DNA of 64,000 nucleotides, taken from positions 372,001 through 436,000 of the forward strand of contig JACKHM010000005.1 of the NCBI GenBank assembly GCA_020638995.1, given 5' to 3'. Made by a program: the position numbers and the translations under genes. Numbering within the stretch: the stretch's first letter is position 1; the number at the start of each line of letters is the position of its first letter. Shown piece after piece: positions 22,728 through 30,142 of the stretch. This stretch comes from Planctomycetaceae bacterium. Its GTDB lineage: Bacteria > Planctomycetota > Planctomycetia > Pirellulales > Pirellulaceae. The notes beneath the pieces were generated by a model. It made no database searches. It was given only the letters and a program-made list of their open reading frames with translations, and was not told where the DNA came from.

Positions 22728-24064
22728 GCAGCGCGACCTTGGGCTGAAGTCTTCTTATCAAGATTGACGCGAGATGCTGAGTCTGGCGTGTGGCCCAATC
22801 GGGCATTGAGCAGATGAATCGCAGCCGACAGACTCATCACGGTATCTTCAAAATTCTTGGAGCCGGCTAGGGAGTGGAGGTTGTCATTCAAAGCGGTTTC
22901 GAGCTTGATCACTTCTCCAGTAGCCCGGACCACCTCGTTCATGATCTTTCCTTGACGAACCATTTCCTCCTGCTGGCCTTGCAGCAAGCGGGCGCTCTGC
23001 GAAAGCGCCGTTTGCCACTGCTCCCAACGATTCGTAACTTGTTCATCAGCTTGTTTGCCGAGTTGAGCCAAGCGATCTGCATGATTGGCCAAGGACTTCT
23101 CAAGTGAATCGGTCAAAGCCGTACGCATCTGATCTCCGGAAGACTCCAGCATATCCCGCCATTGGACGTTCGAAGCCTCGATCGTCCGTTGCCACAGTTC
23201 GGTTTGCTTCTGCGCCAGCAGCTCCGTCGTCTTCGCCACGGCAACCGTCATCCGGTCGACTGCTACGAGATGCGGATCGGAACCGAAACCGCTTTCGTCG
23301 AACCGATCTAACAATTCTTTAGCAACAAGATCGTCGATGGTCCCCAGTAATCCGGATTCAATGCGTTCGACGATGAACTGAACGAACATCAGTATGATTG
23401 ACAGCGTCAAAGCGACCGCGGTCGTATCAAATGCAACATAGAGCCCACTCAACAGCCCATCCATCGCCGTCTGAACTGAATTCGCGAGCTCTTCCGGGTT
23501 GAGATCACCCAGTGCTTTGGTAATGCCAACCACGGTTCCCAAGAAGCCAAGCATCGGCGTGGCCCAGATGATAATGCGGACGAATGCGTAGCTCTCCTGC
23601 TGACGCACTCCGTCCGTATCGCTCAGGAACTTTAATTCCTCGTCGAGCCCGATAGCGGCGTTCTTGCGACGAACGTACTCCAGGGCGTCTCGCAGTCGGT
23701 GGCCGAAATAGGACTCTTGCTCGCCGCGCGGCAACGCAGCCAGACTGTTCAACATTTTGTCCGCGGCATCCGCCGGATCCTGGTAACGGCCCGCCGAGTC
23801 AAATGAGAATCTACCTAGGCCCCTTTGTTGACTGACTACGTCTCCGAGTTTGAGTAGCAGCGCCGCCGCTCCGACCATAAACATCGCGACTTCGGCATAG
23901 GCGATCGGATGCGACGCAAAGTAACGGTGCATCGCAGGCGTATCCAGCGGCCCTTCAAAAATCAGGACGTAGAACATGCTGCAAGCGGCCAGACCAATTA
24001 GGAGCGGCCACGCTAAGCTGCCAATCATCTTCGAGATCGAATTACGATCGCTGGTCCCAGCCAC
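22724..24064 (-). CDS. MotA/TolQ/ExbB family proton-channel protein
   Basis: A 446-residue membrane protein. Two N-terminal helices (LAWPLLIGLAACSMFYVLIF and YAEVAMFMVGAAALLLKLG) are separated from two more (IIIWATPMLGFLGTVVGITKAL and ALTLSIILMFVQFIVERIES) by a cytoplasmic region. The third helix has the TolQ-type glycine-rich GFLGTVVGI. The C-terminal 180 residues are helical and charged (ELLAQKQTELWQRTIE, EKSLANHADRLAQLGKQADEQ). Members of this family pair with a single-helix ExbD/MotB-like partner to turn proton flow into motion; here two such partners follow immediately. The cargo of the complex is unknown. Confidence 0.85.
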   Translation of the reverse strand: MAGTSDRNSISKMIGSLAWPLLIGLAACSMFYVLIFEGPLDTPAMHRYFASHPIAYAEVAMFMVGAAALLLKLGDVVSQQRGLGRFSFDSAGRYQDPADAADKMLNSLAALPRGEQESYFGHRLRDALEYVRRKNAAIGLDEELKFLSDTDGVRQQESYAFVRIIIWATPMLGFLGTVVGITKALGDLNPEELANSVQTAMDGLLSGLYVAFDTTAVALTLSIILMFVQFIVERIESGLLGTIDDLVAKELLDRFDESGFGSDPHLVAVDRMTVAVAKTTELLAQKQTELWQRTIEASNVQWRDMLESSGDQMRTALTDSLEKSLANHADRLAQLGKQADEQVTNRWEQWQTALSQSARLLQGQQEEMVRQGKIMNEVVRATGEVIKLETALNDNLHSLAGSKNFEDTVMSLSAAIHLLNARLGHTPDSASRVNLDKKTSAQGRAA

Positions 24065-24355
24065 GGCGAAATTCCTTACGTGATAGTCAAACGTGCTAGC
24101 TGGCGTGACCGGTTAGGCGCACGCAGAACCGGACCTACGCAGCCTTACAATCGGCATAATCGATACAGATTAATGAGCGGATATTAGGAAGAATCTGCGC
24201 GATCCGTAATGGCTGTTTAACCGAGAAAGTTTGCCAAAGTTGGCGGCAAATCCCGACCGATAGAAATCTTCATCAAACACTAACGTGGGGACACGGCAGG
24301 CATCCTCACCGAGCGAGTTTCCAACTCGCCGCTACTCGTATCCCAGGGGGGACCG

Positions 24356-24398
24356 AGAGCCCGGACGTGTCCACTGGCCGTCCGGGCTCTGTTTGTTT
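24356..24398 (+). terminator. Strong hairpin with U-rich tail, possible end of a + strand small RNA
   Basis: Perfect 12-bp arms, AGAGCCCGGACG (24356-24367) and CGTCCGGGCTCT (24379-24390), followed on the + strand by GTTTGTTTCTT. No + strand gene ends here. Upstream at 24311-24329 there is another hairpin, GCGAGTT/AACTCGC, and G-rich stretches, so the stretch of roughly 24240-24395 could be a short non-coding RNA. Alternatively it is a leftover bidirectional terminator. Otherwise I see no gene in 24065-24541. Confidence 0.55.
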
Positions 24399-24418
24399 CT
24401 TGGGCAACGCGGCCAGCG

Positions 24419-24455
24419 CAAAAAAAGAAACGCTTGGCGCGGCTCACCAAGCGTT
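24419..24455 (-). terminator. Minus-strand intrinsic terminator
   Basis: Arms AACGCTTGG (24429-24437) and CCAAGCGTT (24447-24455). On the minus strand the stem is followed by TCTTTTTTT. The nearest minus-strand gene that could use it is the MFS transporter, whose stop is about 410 bases upstream in transcription direction (24869). The stem could close that transcript after readthrough of the palindromic element at 24542-24641. Confidence 0.6.
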
Positions 24456-24541
24456 CCCGAGATTCGGTCACTTGACCTGTAAGATGAAGAACGCCTCTTA
24501 CCTGTCTAAAATCTGTGCCGACGTATGACGTTCGTTGACTA

Positions 24542-24641
24542 AGGAACACGGGACAAATAACTTCGGCGAAACCAAAGTAGCCATCACACTCCGTGGGATG
24601 ATTAGCAGAAGATATAGCGAAGTTGTTTTTCCCGTGTTCCT
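24542..24641. repeat. 100-bp MITE-like inverted-repeat element
   Basis: Near-perfect 24-base inverted arms (starting AGGAACACGGG at 24542 and ending CCCGTGTTCCT at 24641, two mismatches) enclose about 52 bases. The interior contains GTAGCCATCAC at 24578, the same start seen in the REP-like hairpin at 27500. This is the form of a non-autonomous miniature element. No flanking gene is disrupted; the remaining bases 24642-24868 hold nothing I can support. Confidence 0.6.
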
Positions 24642-24868
24642 AAGCGAGTCCCCCCGCCTTGAAGTATCTGGTAGGACAGCAGTTCTCGCTCATACAAATG
24701 TTCCGCAAGCCACGTGCCAAAGACCGGAGGGGCGATACCGGCCGCTATCACTTTCCGCGTAAATCCCTCGAAGTGCGTCAAAATAGTCTCGAACTCAGTC
24801 CCGTAGCACGAGAGTTGGGTTTGGTCGCATCTTGCAACACTCGCCCGCAAGTTGGTTGCAAATGCCGA

Positions 24869-26077
24869 CTATTTGACACTTTCAGGCGACGGCAACAGGT
24901 AGCAAAGGAATGCACTCGCCAAGGCGGCCAGCGAGAAGAATGGGAAGATCCATGCCAACGAATCCGTTCTTAGACAGAACCATAGCGTCGCTGCAACGAT
25001 AGCGCCTCCGATCCCCCAACTCACCCCCATCGTAATCGCGCTGGCGACTCGTTGACCATGCGGAAGAAGTTGCTGGCCGTAGCTAATGTACACCGGCATC
25101 GTTACGCCGAGCAGCAGACCGCTGGCTCCGACCAATCCAACCAAGATCCAGTCGCTGGCCGCAACTATGGCCGCCAAAAACGGGGTCGCGCACAGCGGGA
25201 AGATCCACAGCACATTTCGCTCCCAAGACCGCTTCACAAACGCTGCACATGCCATCGCGCCGAACCCGATGCCTGCCATGAACGCAGACTGAACAGCTCC
25301 TATCACCGCGTTTGAAGTGTCGGTCGATTTCAGGAGATAGGCCAAGGCCAACGGAACACCCAGTGCCGGCAGGATTCTTAGGGCACCAACCGCCAATAAC
25401 AGAGCGATCAGCGGGAACTTAGCTCGCAAACTGAATTGGCCAAGGTCACCAGCGCTCTTCGAAGTTTCAACGACGGGCACACGGCGTAGTCCTAAGAACA
25501 ACAGCAACAGAACTGGCAGTCCCCAAGCGATCCCCCACACCAAACCTCGCGGCCCTAAATGGTCGGTGATCCGCCCGCTGTAGTATGGTCCCACAGCCTG
25601 CCCCAAATAGCCGCAGAGCGCAAAGATCGCCATCGCGCGACTGCGATGCTCCGGCAGCAACGCCCCGGCTGTGGCCGCCGCCTCCGGATGAAATGCCGCG
25701 ATCCCAAGTCCTCCCATCGCAAACAGTAGGGCAAGCGTTACCGGTGACGGAGCCAGTCCGATCGCGCTGATACACACAATTCCAAACAGCGGACCAATCC
25801 AGATCAACCACCGACTGTGATAACGGTCGGCCCACATTCCGAAGAATAATTGACTGAAAGACGTCGAGATCGACCATGTGACGTATACCCACAGCAACCC
25901 TCCCTTCTCAAGCGATAGATGCGTCTCCAGCGTCGGCCAGACCGGTGCCGTCGTGCCCGCGACAATATCGACCAAGAAGTGACACGCAGCCAAAAGAGCA
26001 AGCATCGTCATCGGACTTGTAAAGCCTCGGACGCTGCTTGCCCTTCTTTCCGACTCGTCAATCGCCGGTGCGCTCAC
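24869..26077 (-). CDS. Major facilitator superfamily transporter
   Basis: A 402-residue MFS permease with about 12 membrane segments. The A-loop between helices 2 and 3 reads FGMWADRYHSRWLIWIG, the conserved Gly-Asp-Arg-x-x-x-Arg block. GLGIAAFHPEAAATAG after helix 4 resembles fosmidomycin-resistance (FSR)-like exporters. The second half begins around KFPLIALLLAVGALRI. The substrate cannot be inferred with confidence. Its ATG overlaps the stop of the RidA-family gene (ATGA), so the two are an operon and the transport role may be tied to amino-acid or imine metabolism. Confidence 0.88.
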   Translation of the reverse strand: MSAPAIDESERRASSVRGFTSPMTMLALLAACHFLVDIVAGTTAPVWPTLETHLSLEKGGLLWVYVTWSISTSFSQLFFGMWADRYHSRWLIWIGPLFGIVCISAIGLAPSPVTLALLFAMGGLGIAAFHPEAAATAGALLPEHRSRAMAIFALCGYLGQAVGPYYSGRITDHLGPRGLVWGIAWGLPVLLLLFLGLRRVPVVETSKSAGDLGQFSLRAKFPLIALLLAVGALRILPALGVPLALAYLLKSTDTSNAVIGAVQSAFMAGIGFGAMACAAFVKRSWERNVLWIFPLCATPFLAAIVAASDWILVGLVGASGLLLGVTMPVYISYGQQLLPHGQRVASAITMGVSWGIGGAIVAATLWFCLRTDSLAWIFPFFSLAALASAFLCYLLPSPESVK

Positions 26078-26514
26078 TCTTTGATCTCGAAGATCGCTTC
26101 TACCTCAACCGCGGCACCGGTAGGTAGTGCCGCAAACCCGAGCGCACTTCGCGCGTGGTATCCATCGCCATCTTTGCCAAACAACTCGTGCATCAAATCT
26201 GAGGCGCCGTTGATCACGAGATGCTGGTCCGTGAAGTCCGGAGCCGAGTAGACGCATCCCAGCAATTTTATCACCCGCAATCCATCCAGCGTTCCATGCG
26301 TGTTGTGAACACTTCGAAGGATCTTGATCGCACAGTCCTTGGCTGCTGCATATCCCTGCTCAACCGTCAGATCCTTTCCCAGCACGCCTTTCAAGTCGCT
26401 GGTGTGACCCGAGGTGACCAGTTGGTTTCCACTGCGAATACAGAGATTCAGGTATCCAGGTTGTTGGGTCTCGAATGTAATTCCGAGTTCAATCGCCTTT
26501 TGTTCAGCTCCCAC
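26074..26514 (-). CDS. RidA/YjgF family protein
   Basis: A 146-residue protein of the RidA (YER057c/UK114) superfamily, whose archetype hydrolyses reactive enamine/imine intermediates from PLP enzymes. Visible blocks are SGNQLVTSGHTSD, GYAAAKDCAIKILRSVHNTHGTLD and SALGFAALPTGAAVEVEAIFEI at the C-terminus. The position of the key Arg in canonical RidA (Arg105) appears to correspond to the RS in HARSALGFAALP, so deaminase activity is possible. It leads an operon with the MFS transporter. Confidence 0.88.
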   Translation of the reverse strand: MGAEQKAIELGITFETQQPGYLNLCIRSGNQLVTSGHTSDLKGVLGKDLTVEQGYAAAKDCAIKILRSVHNTHGTLDGLRVIKLLGCVYSAPDFTDQHLVINGASDLMHELFGKDGDGYHARSALGFAALPTGAAVEVEAIFEIKE

Positions 26515-26619
26515 GATTCGATCCTTTCGACAGATGATGAATTGTCTCTCTTTCGTTTACCATCGCGTCACAGCCGCTAGTCTCCTCCCTCTCTCTGAGT
26601 CGTCGACTGCGTGTGGCCG

Positions 26620-26798
26620 TAGCCCGGATTATTCACGACCTGTAGGCCGGAACGAGCAAACGCTGCCAGTACCGGAACTTCGGTCGCTGGTTCCTATTTC
26701 GAGTGTCACCCGAAAGGGACATCACACTAAAAGCGTTTGCGCTGCTCCGGCAACGACTTGCGCGACCTTGTTCTGACCTATGTGAATAATCCGGGCTA
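26620..26798. repeat. 179-bp long-arm inverted-repeat element
   Basis: Perfect 17-base terminal arms: TAGCCCGGATTATTCAC at 26620-26636 and its reverse complement at 26782-26798. The inner parts also pair in an imperfect stem, for example GAGCAAACGC against GCGTTTGC. The element lies just left of the integron region. No open frame of interest is in it. It resembles non-autonomous miniature repeats. The next bases, 26799-27017, hold nothing I recognise. Confidence 0.62.
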
Positions 26799-27017
26799 GA
26801 CGCACTTTCTCGTCAATCCCGTTTGTAGACGCTCAGAAAGAAGGCGACAAGGACCAACTGCAAAAGGCTTTGACCACGAGAGAAATCCCGGACCACACAA
26901 TCCTCAGGATTACCTCTTGGGTCGGCCTCAATCTCTGGGCGATTGACGCCGGCCAACCAATTGCGAGGCCGCGGCATCGGCCAGTCACAGAACGCAGGAT
27001 AGTCCTCGTGTCCTTTG

Positions 27018-27289
27018 CTCGGTTGGTCAAAGGCACGAACAGTTCGGCGGGCAAGCAGTATAAACCGACGGGCTCGAAGATCGGCAACCCGCACCTGAAA
27101 TGGGCGTTCTCCGAGGCCATTACCTTGCTCAAACGCGAATCGCCTGACGCCAAAGCCTTTGCCGAGCGGATCGAGAAGCAACACAACAAAGCACGAGCCA
27201 ACACGCTGCTGGCCGTGAAGCTTGGACGAGCCGTGTATTGGATGCTGACTCGCAAGACGGCCTTCGATAGCAGCATCTTTGCGAAGTAA
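27018..27289 (+). pseudogene. C-terminal remnant of an IS110-family transposase
   Basis: The last 90 or so codons of the transposase are retained, from the start of LVKGTNSSAGKQYKPTG to AFDSSIFAK and a stop, matching the C-terminus of the intact gene at 30292-31338 with only silent-type base differences. The N-terminal DEDD catalytic part is absent, so the copy cannot be active by itself. Confidence 0.85.
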
Positions 27290-27499
27290 CCAACGTAGCC
27301 GTCACTTGCCAAGTGACCAGCCCCAGTACGAAACATCACGTCGCGTTGGCGTGAGCCGAACGCATAACTGAACCGCGGCAACCTGACTGTCTAACAATCA
27401 AGTTGCCAGACGCCGTGTAACCCGACTGCCAAACCCAATGAGAATTTTGACTCCTGAGAAGTTCAACACAAGTCGAACCAGCTCGCTCGACAGTCTATC

Positions 27500-27566
27500 G
27501 TAGCCATCACTCTCCGAGTGATCTGCCCACACATCTTGCGCTCATCACTCGGAAAGTGATGGCTAC
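27500..27566. repeat. REP-like hairpin inside the truncated IS copy
   Basis: Arms begin GTAGCCATCACT (27500) and end AGTGATGGCTAC (27566), with a further paired segment CCGAGTGAT/ATCACTCGG inside. The complete IS copy does not have it at the same place. The start GTAGCCATCAC recurs in the element at 24578, so it belongs to a repeat family in this genome. Confidence 0.65.
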
Positions 27567-28135
27567 TTTTATAAAACGAGAGGACCACCGAACGACCAAG
27601 CAGGTTGCACGTCACTGCGAACCGCCCCTTAACTGGAAGCCCGGCTTCGTGTTCCTTTGGAGGATGCGAAGTGAGAGTGCCAGCCAACCCCTTTTGAATG
27701 GACCAGTGCCGTCACGGATAATTTCTACTGCCGTCTTCCGCGAGAAACCCCGTTACGAAAGAAATCGGCGTTTCGGAAGACACCGCCCAACGAGCGTCGG
27801 ACCCATCGAGGTCGGCTCGTCGTGCGGCAGAGCGCTGACAGCTGTTTGAAGCAACTCGTTTACGGCGGAGCGATCCGACACGTAACCGCAGACTTCGTTT
27901 TTAGAAATCAAGCAACTCGACAACGCCGAACTCGCTTCGTCGTGGTCGCGCCTTGGAAGAGTTCGCGAGCGTCGATCGTTATTCGGGAAAGCCAAGCATT
28001 ACCGAGGCGGTAAAACGGCTCAACAACGAGCTGTCGACCAACTCAACGAGACTCCACGAATTCGGGTCTCAGAAAAATGCAAAGTTTTTACCGCGCTCAC
28101 CGTACGTACTACTTGACAAAGAAAGACATACAGCT

Positions 28136-28142
28136 GTTATGC
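28136..28142 (-). other. attC-type box (GTTATGC) bordering the truncated IS
   Basis: GTTATGC on the + strand overlies the end of the 218-residue cassette gene (stop at 28147-28149). In cassette orientation it would be the outer box of that cassette's recombination site; the rest of the site is replaced by the IS remnant. The same box and junction occurs at 32201-32207. Confidence 0.55.
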
Positions 28143-28146
28143 GGTT

Positions 28147-28803
28147 CTAGTACACGGCGGGCTTCCAATCCCTGGGCAGGAAGTTGACGGTTTTGACGCG
28201 ACCACCGCTCTTGCTGAACCCGAAGTGTATCTGGCACGTGTCACGATGATACTTGATCCACGGAAAGTTAAAACCTGCAAAGCCCTTGACGCCGCCTCCA
28301 GCCTCGTCCGGCAGACCCAAGATGGAGATAACGTCGTCTCTTGACGATTGATCAGTGATTCCTTCGATACCCTGCGCGGTCAACCGCGGGAGTGCGTCGC
28401 GGATCGAGAAGTTGCCGAAATGATCGTCTTCGATGTAGTCGCAGTAAAAACACAACTCGTCGGGATCGGAGAACATGCAGCGGCAGTCGTCGCTTTGGCA
28501 GCCCCATAAGGTCAGAGTTGTTTGTGAGCCTTCGGAGATGTTGGCAATGTCATGGACGTCAAGTTCCAATTCCCATTTGTGGCGAACGCCTTTTTCTGGG
28601 AAGTACGTGAAGCCATACTCGTTGCCGTCCGTTTCGATCAGCCCGCCGTACGCCGTTTCGCATTGAAGAAGATCATCGGACTCGATCGTGGCGGAGTCAT
28701 CGCCAGTTTCGATGAGTTCATGCACGTCGCGGAGAAACGCGGCAAGGTCGTCAGGTATCTCGACGCGGTGTTTCGATTTGGGGTGCTTCTGTTCGCGACG
28801 CAT
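28147..28803 (-). CDS. Integron cassette gene: immunity-like hypothetical protein
   Basis: A 218-residue cytoplasmic-looking protein with no signal peptide. The middle holds a Cys-rich stretch (GCQSDDCRCMF, CFYCDY). The C-terminal part (SSRDDVISILGLPDEAGGG, PWIKYHRDTCQIHFGF, GGRVKTVNFL) has the rhythm of small immunity-type domains, in which a residue after LG-LP leads into a strand-rich core. The assignment is by general resemblance only. It is a cassette gene on the minus strand, flanked by an attC site at 28826-28891 on its 5' side. Confidence 0.55.
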   Translation of the reverse strand: MRREQKHPKSKHRVEIPDDLAAFLRDVHELIETGDDSATIESDDLLQCETAYGGLIETDGNEYGFTYFPEKGVRHKWELELDVHDIANISEGSQTTLTLWGCQSDDCRCMFSDPDELCFYCDYIEDDHFGNFSIRDALPRLTAQGIEGITDQSSRDDVISILGLPDEAGGGVKGFAGFNFPWIKYHRDTCQIHFGFSKSGGRVKTVNFLPRDWKPAVY

Positions 28804-28825
28804 GAGTGTTACCGCATATCGACCC

Positions 28826-28891
28826 GATTAACCGAGCCGACGAGTTTAATCTACCATTCAGTTGGATTGCGCCGTCGGCTTCGGTTCAATC
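28826..28891 (-). other. attC recombination site (66 bp)
   Basis: Inverted arms at 28826-28842 (starts GATTAAC) and 28873-28891 (ends TTCAATC). They pair fully except that the right arm carries two single extra bases, which would be extrahelical in the folded strand. Bulged arms of this kind mark integron attC sites. The site lies 23 bases upstream of the 218-residue cassette gene's start codon and belongs to the 28952-29410 cassette. Confidence 0.75.
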
Positions 28892-28951
28892 GATGGTTCG
28901 CCGTCATTTGCATTCGACATAAGCCGGACATGATGTATGACGGTTCCTGGT

Positions 28952-29410
28952 TCAGTGTGCCTGAACATTCTTGCGCCTATCATGCCTTTCTGCAAACTGT
29001 GAAAACCTTGGATCAATGACCGTGATGTTCAGGCCACGCTCCCCGAATTCGTCCGGTTCGAGTGACAAGAATGGATCATCCCTTATGGCACCAACATGGC
29101 GACCATTGTTTTCAAACCGCAAAATGAACGAGGAGGCGGTGCGAGCGCCCGTCTTTGGATCAAAGTACTCGAACCCGATCAAGTAGTTGTTTCCCGTATA
29201 CATCGTGCTCTTTACAGTAACGGGCATTTTAGCATCGGCGGTTGTCCGTTCAATCTGAGCGATAATTTCCATCTCGCGTAACGGCACAATACTGTTGAGC
29301 TCCTTCGAAAGTTGTGCAACTTCAAATCGCGAATATGCTAGAGCGATCACCAATGCAACAATCGTTGTTACTAGAAACATGCTCGTTAACGAGAATCGTA
29401 TGCGTTTCAT
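28952..29410 (-). CDS. Integron cassette gene: single-helix membrane protein
   Basis: A 152-residue protein from the ATG at 29410; the longer frame upstream runs through the attC site and is not credible. The N-terminus KRIRFSLTSMFLVTTIVALVIALAYS is a basic head plus one membrane helix, a pattern seen in many planctomycete proteins. The rest is a soluble domain with short coiled coil (QLSKELNSIVPLREMEIIAQIE) and a beta-rich region. Function unknown. It is a minus-strand cassette between two attC sites. Confidence 0.6.
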   Translation of the reverse strand: MKRIRFSLTSMFLVTTIVALVIALAYSRFEVAQLSKELNSIVPLREMEIIAQIERTTADAKMPVTVKSTMYTGNNYLIGFEYFDPKTGARTASSFILRFENNGRHVGAIRDDPFLSLEPDEFGERGLNITVIDPRFSQFAERHDRRKNVQAH

Positions 29411-29440
29411 CTGCGGTTCAACATATGCGGCGAACGCCCG

Positions 29441-29506
29441 CCATAACCGGGCGGCGGGAGTTGATTCACCATCAAGCCGGACGACGCACGCCGCTCCGGT
29501 TGATGG
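29441..29506 (-). other. attC recombination site (66 bp)
   Basis: Left arm at 29441-29455 starts CCATAAC. The right arm at 29489-29506 is its reverse complement with two single extra bases. The core box reads GTTATGG in cassette orientation. Length (66 bp) and bulge pattern are the same as those of the site at 28826-28891. The 3' end of its cassette would be to its right; 29507-29714 has no supported gene (a 66-codon frame at 29472-29672 overlaps the site and is rejected). Confidence 0.78.
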
Positions 29507-29714
29507 CATTGTTCGTGGGCGGTTGAATCGCAGATCGATCCACCATCCCAAACGACCAGCAAGATATCACAGGCACAATGAAACGGCAAACATTTGTTTC
29601 GCAATCGTCATCCGACCAAGAGTTCCGTGAGCATCGAATCATCCGCGGTCGGGAAATCTCAACGCACAACATCGTGGATAGTAACGACGTCGTCGAAGAG
29701 CCGACGACCGCATA

Positions 29715-29996
29715 TCAGTTCCGAGCATCACGTCGCATTGCAAACAGCCATTTCACAGCGCGAGCGATCAAGTTAACGACGCAGATTGCCAATGCACCGG
29801 CAATCAGTGCCGCGATTGGGGAGACAATTGCGAGGCCGATCGGTACGGGGACGACGACCGTATACGCGAAGACAGCGACCATTGCGAGTGCGCCACCGAC
29901 AATCGACCGTTCAAAGATCGTCGATGACCGTCGTTCGGGTTGATTTCTTGGCGAATGATCAGTTCCGGGAGGTTCATAAGGATTACCGACGTTCAT
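29715..29996 (-). CDS. Integron cassette gene: small 'NPYEPP' membrane protein
   Basis: A 94-residue protein. The start MNVGNPYEPPGTDHS has the Asn-Pro-Tyr-x-x-Pro head common in planctomycete membrane proteins, also seen at 54292 and 32817. Two hydrophobic segments follow (IVGGALAMVAVFAYTVVVPV and AIVSPIAALIAGALAICVVNLIA), ending in a basic tail, KWLFAMRRDARN. The start is chosen at the Met just before the motif. Function unknown. It lies between the attC site at 29441-29506 and the site interrupted by the IS at 30066-30142. Confidence 0.6.
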   Translation of the reverse strand: MNVGNPYEPPGTDHSPRNQPERRSSTIFERSIVGGALAMVAVFAYTVVVPVPIGLAIVSPIAALIAGALAICVVNLIARAVKWLFAMRRDARN

Positions 29997-30065
29997 TGCA
30001 GCAGATCGCATGCGGCGAGTTGGACAGTACGATTGGGGTAATCCGAATTCGCGAGTGCCTGAGCC

Positions 30066-30142
30066 GACGAACGTAAAGGTAACGGGGGGCGAGAGCAGGA
30101 GCTTGACGTCAGGACCGACTGCGCCGAGCCCTCCCGTTCATC
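30066..30142 (-). other. Left part of an IS-interrupted attC site
   Basis: From 30080 (TAACGGGGGGCGAG) to 30142 (CTCCCGTTCATC) the sequence is homologous to the attC site at 32706-32806. Homology stops at 30142, where the IS begins, and the missing outer box appears after the IS at 32201-32207. The core box is degenerate, GACGAAC at 30066-30072, that is GTTCGTC in cassette orientation. Confidence 0.65.

Larger units (their letters stand above)
27018..28135 (+). mobile_element. Truncated IS110/IS1111-like element (3' part)
   Basis: This segment is almost identical to 31066-32200 of the complete copy downstream. It begins inside the transposase frame and runs through the same long downstream tail to the attC-type box GTTATGC at 28136. 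The 5' part is missing. One block (about 27500-27585) differs from the complete copy and holds a REP-like hairpin. The junction with GTTATGC mirrors the complete copy's junction with GTTATGT. Confidence 0.78.

Noticed and set aside
28081..28135. A separate attC site at the end of the truncated IS
   Set aside because: GCGGTAAAA and TTTTTACCGC inverted segments exist nearby, but they are shared by both IS copies and lack core boxes, so they belong to the IS tail.
29472..29672. 66-codon minus-strand frame between two cassettes
   Set aside because: It overlaps the attC site at 29441-29506 and has no clear ribosome-binding site or domain.
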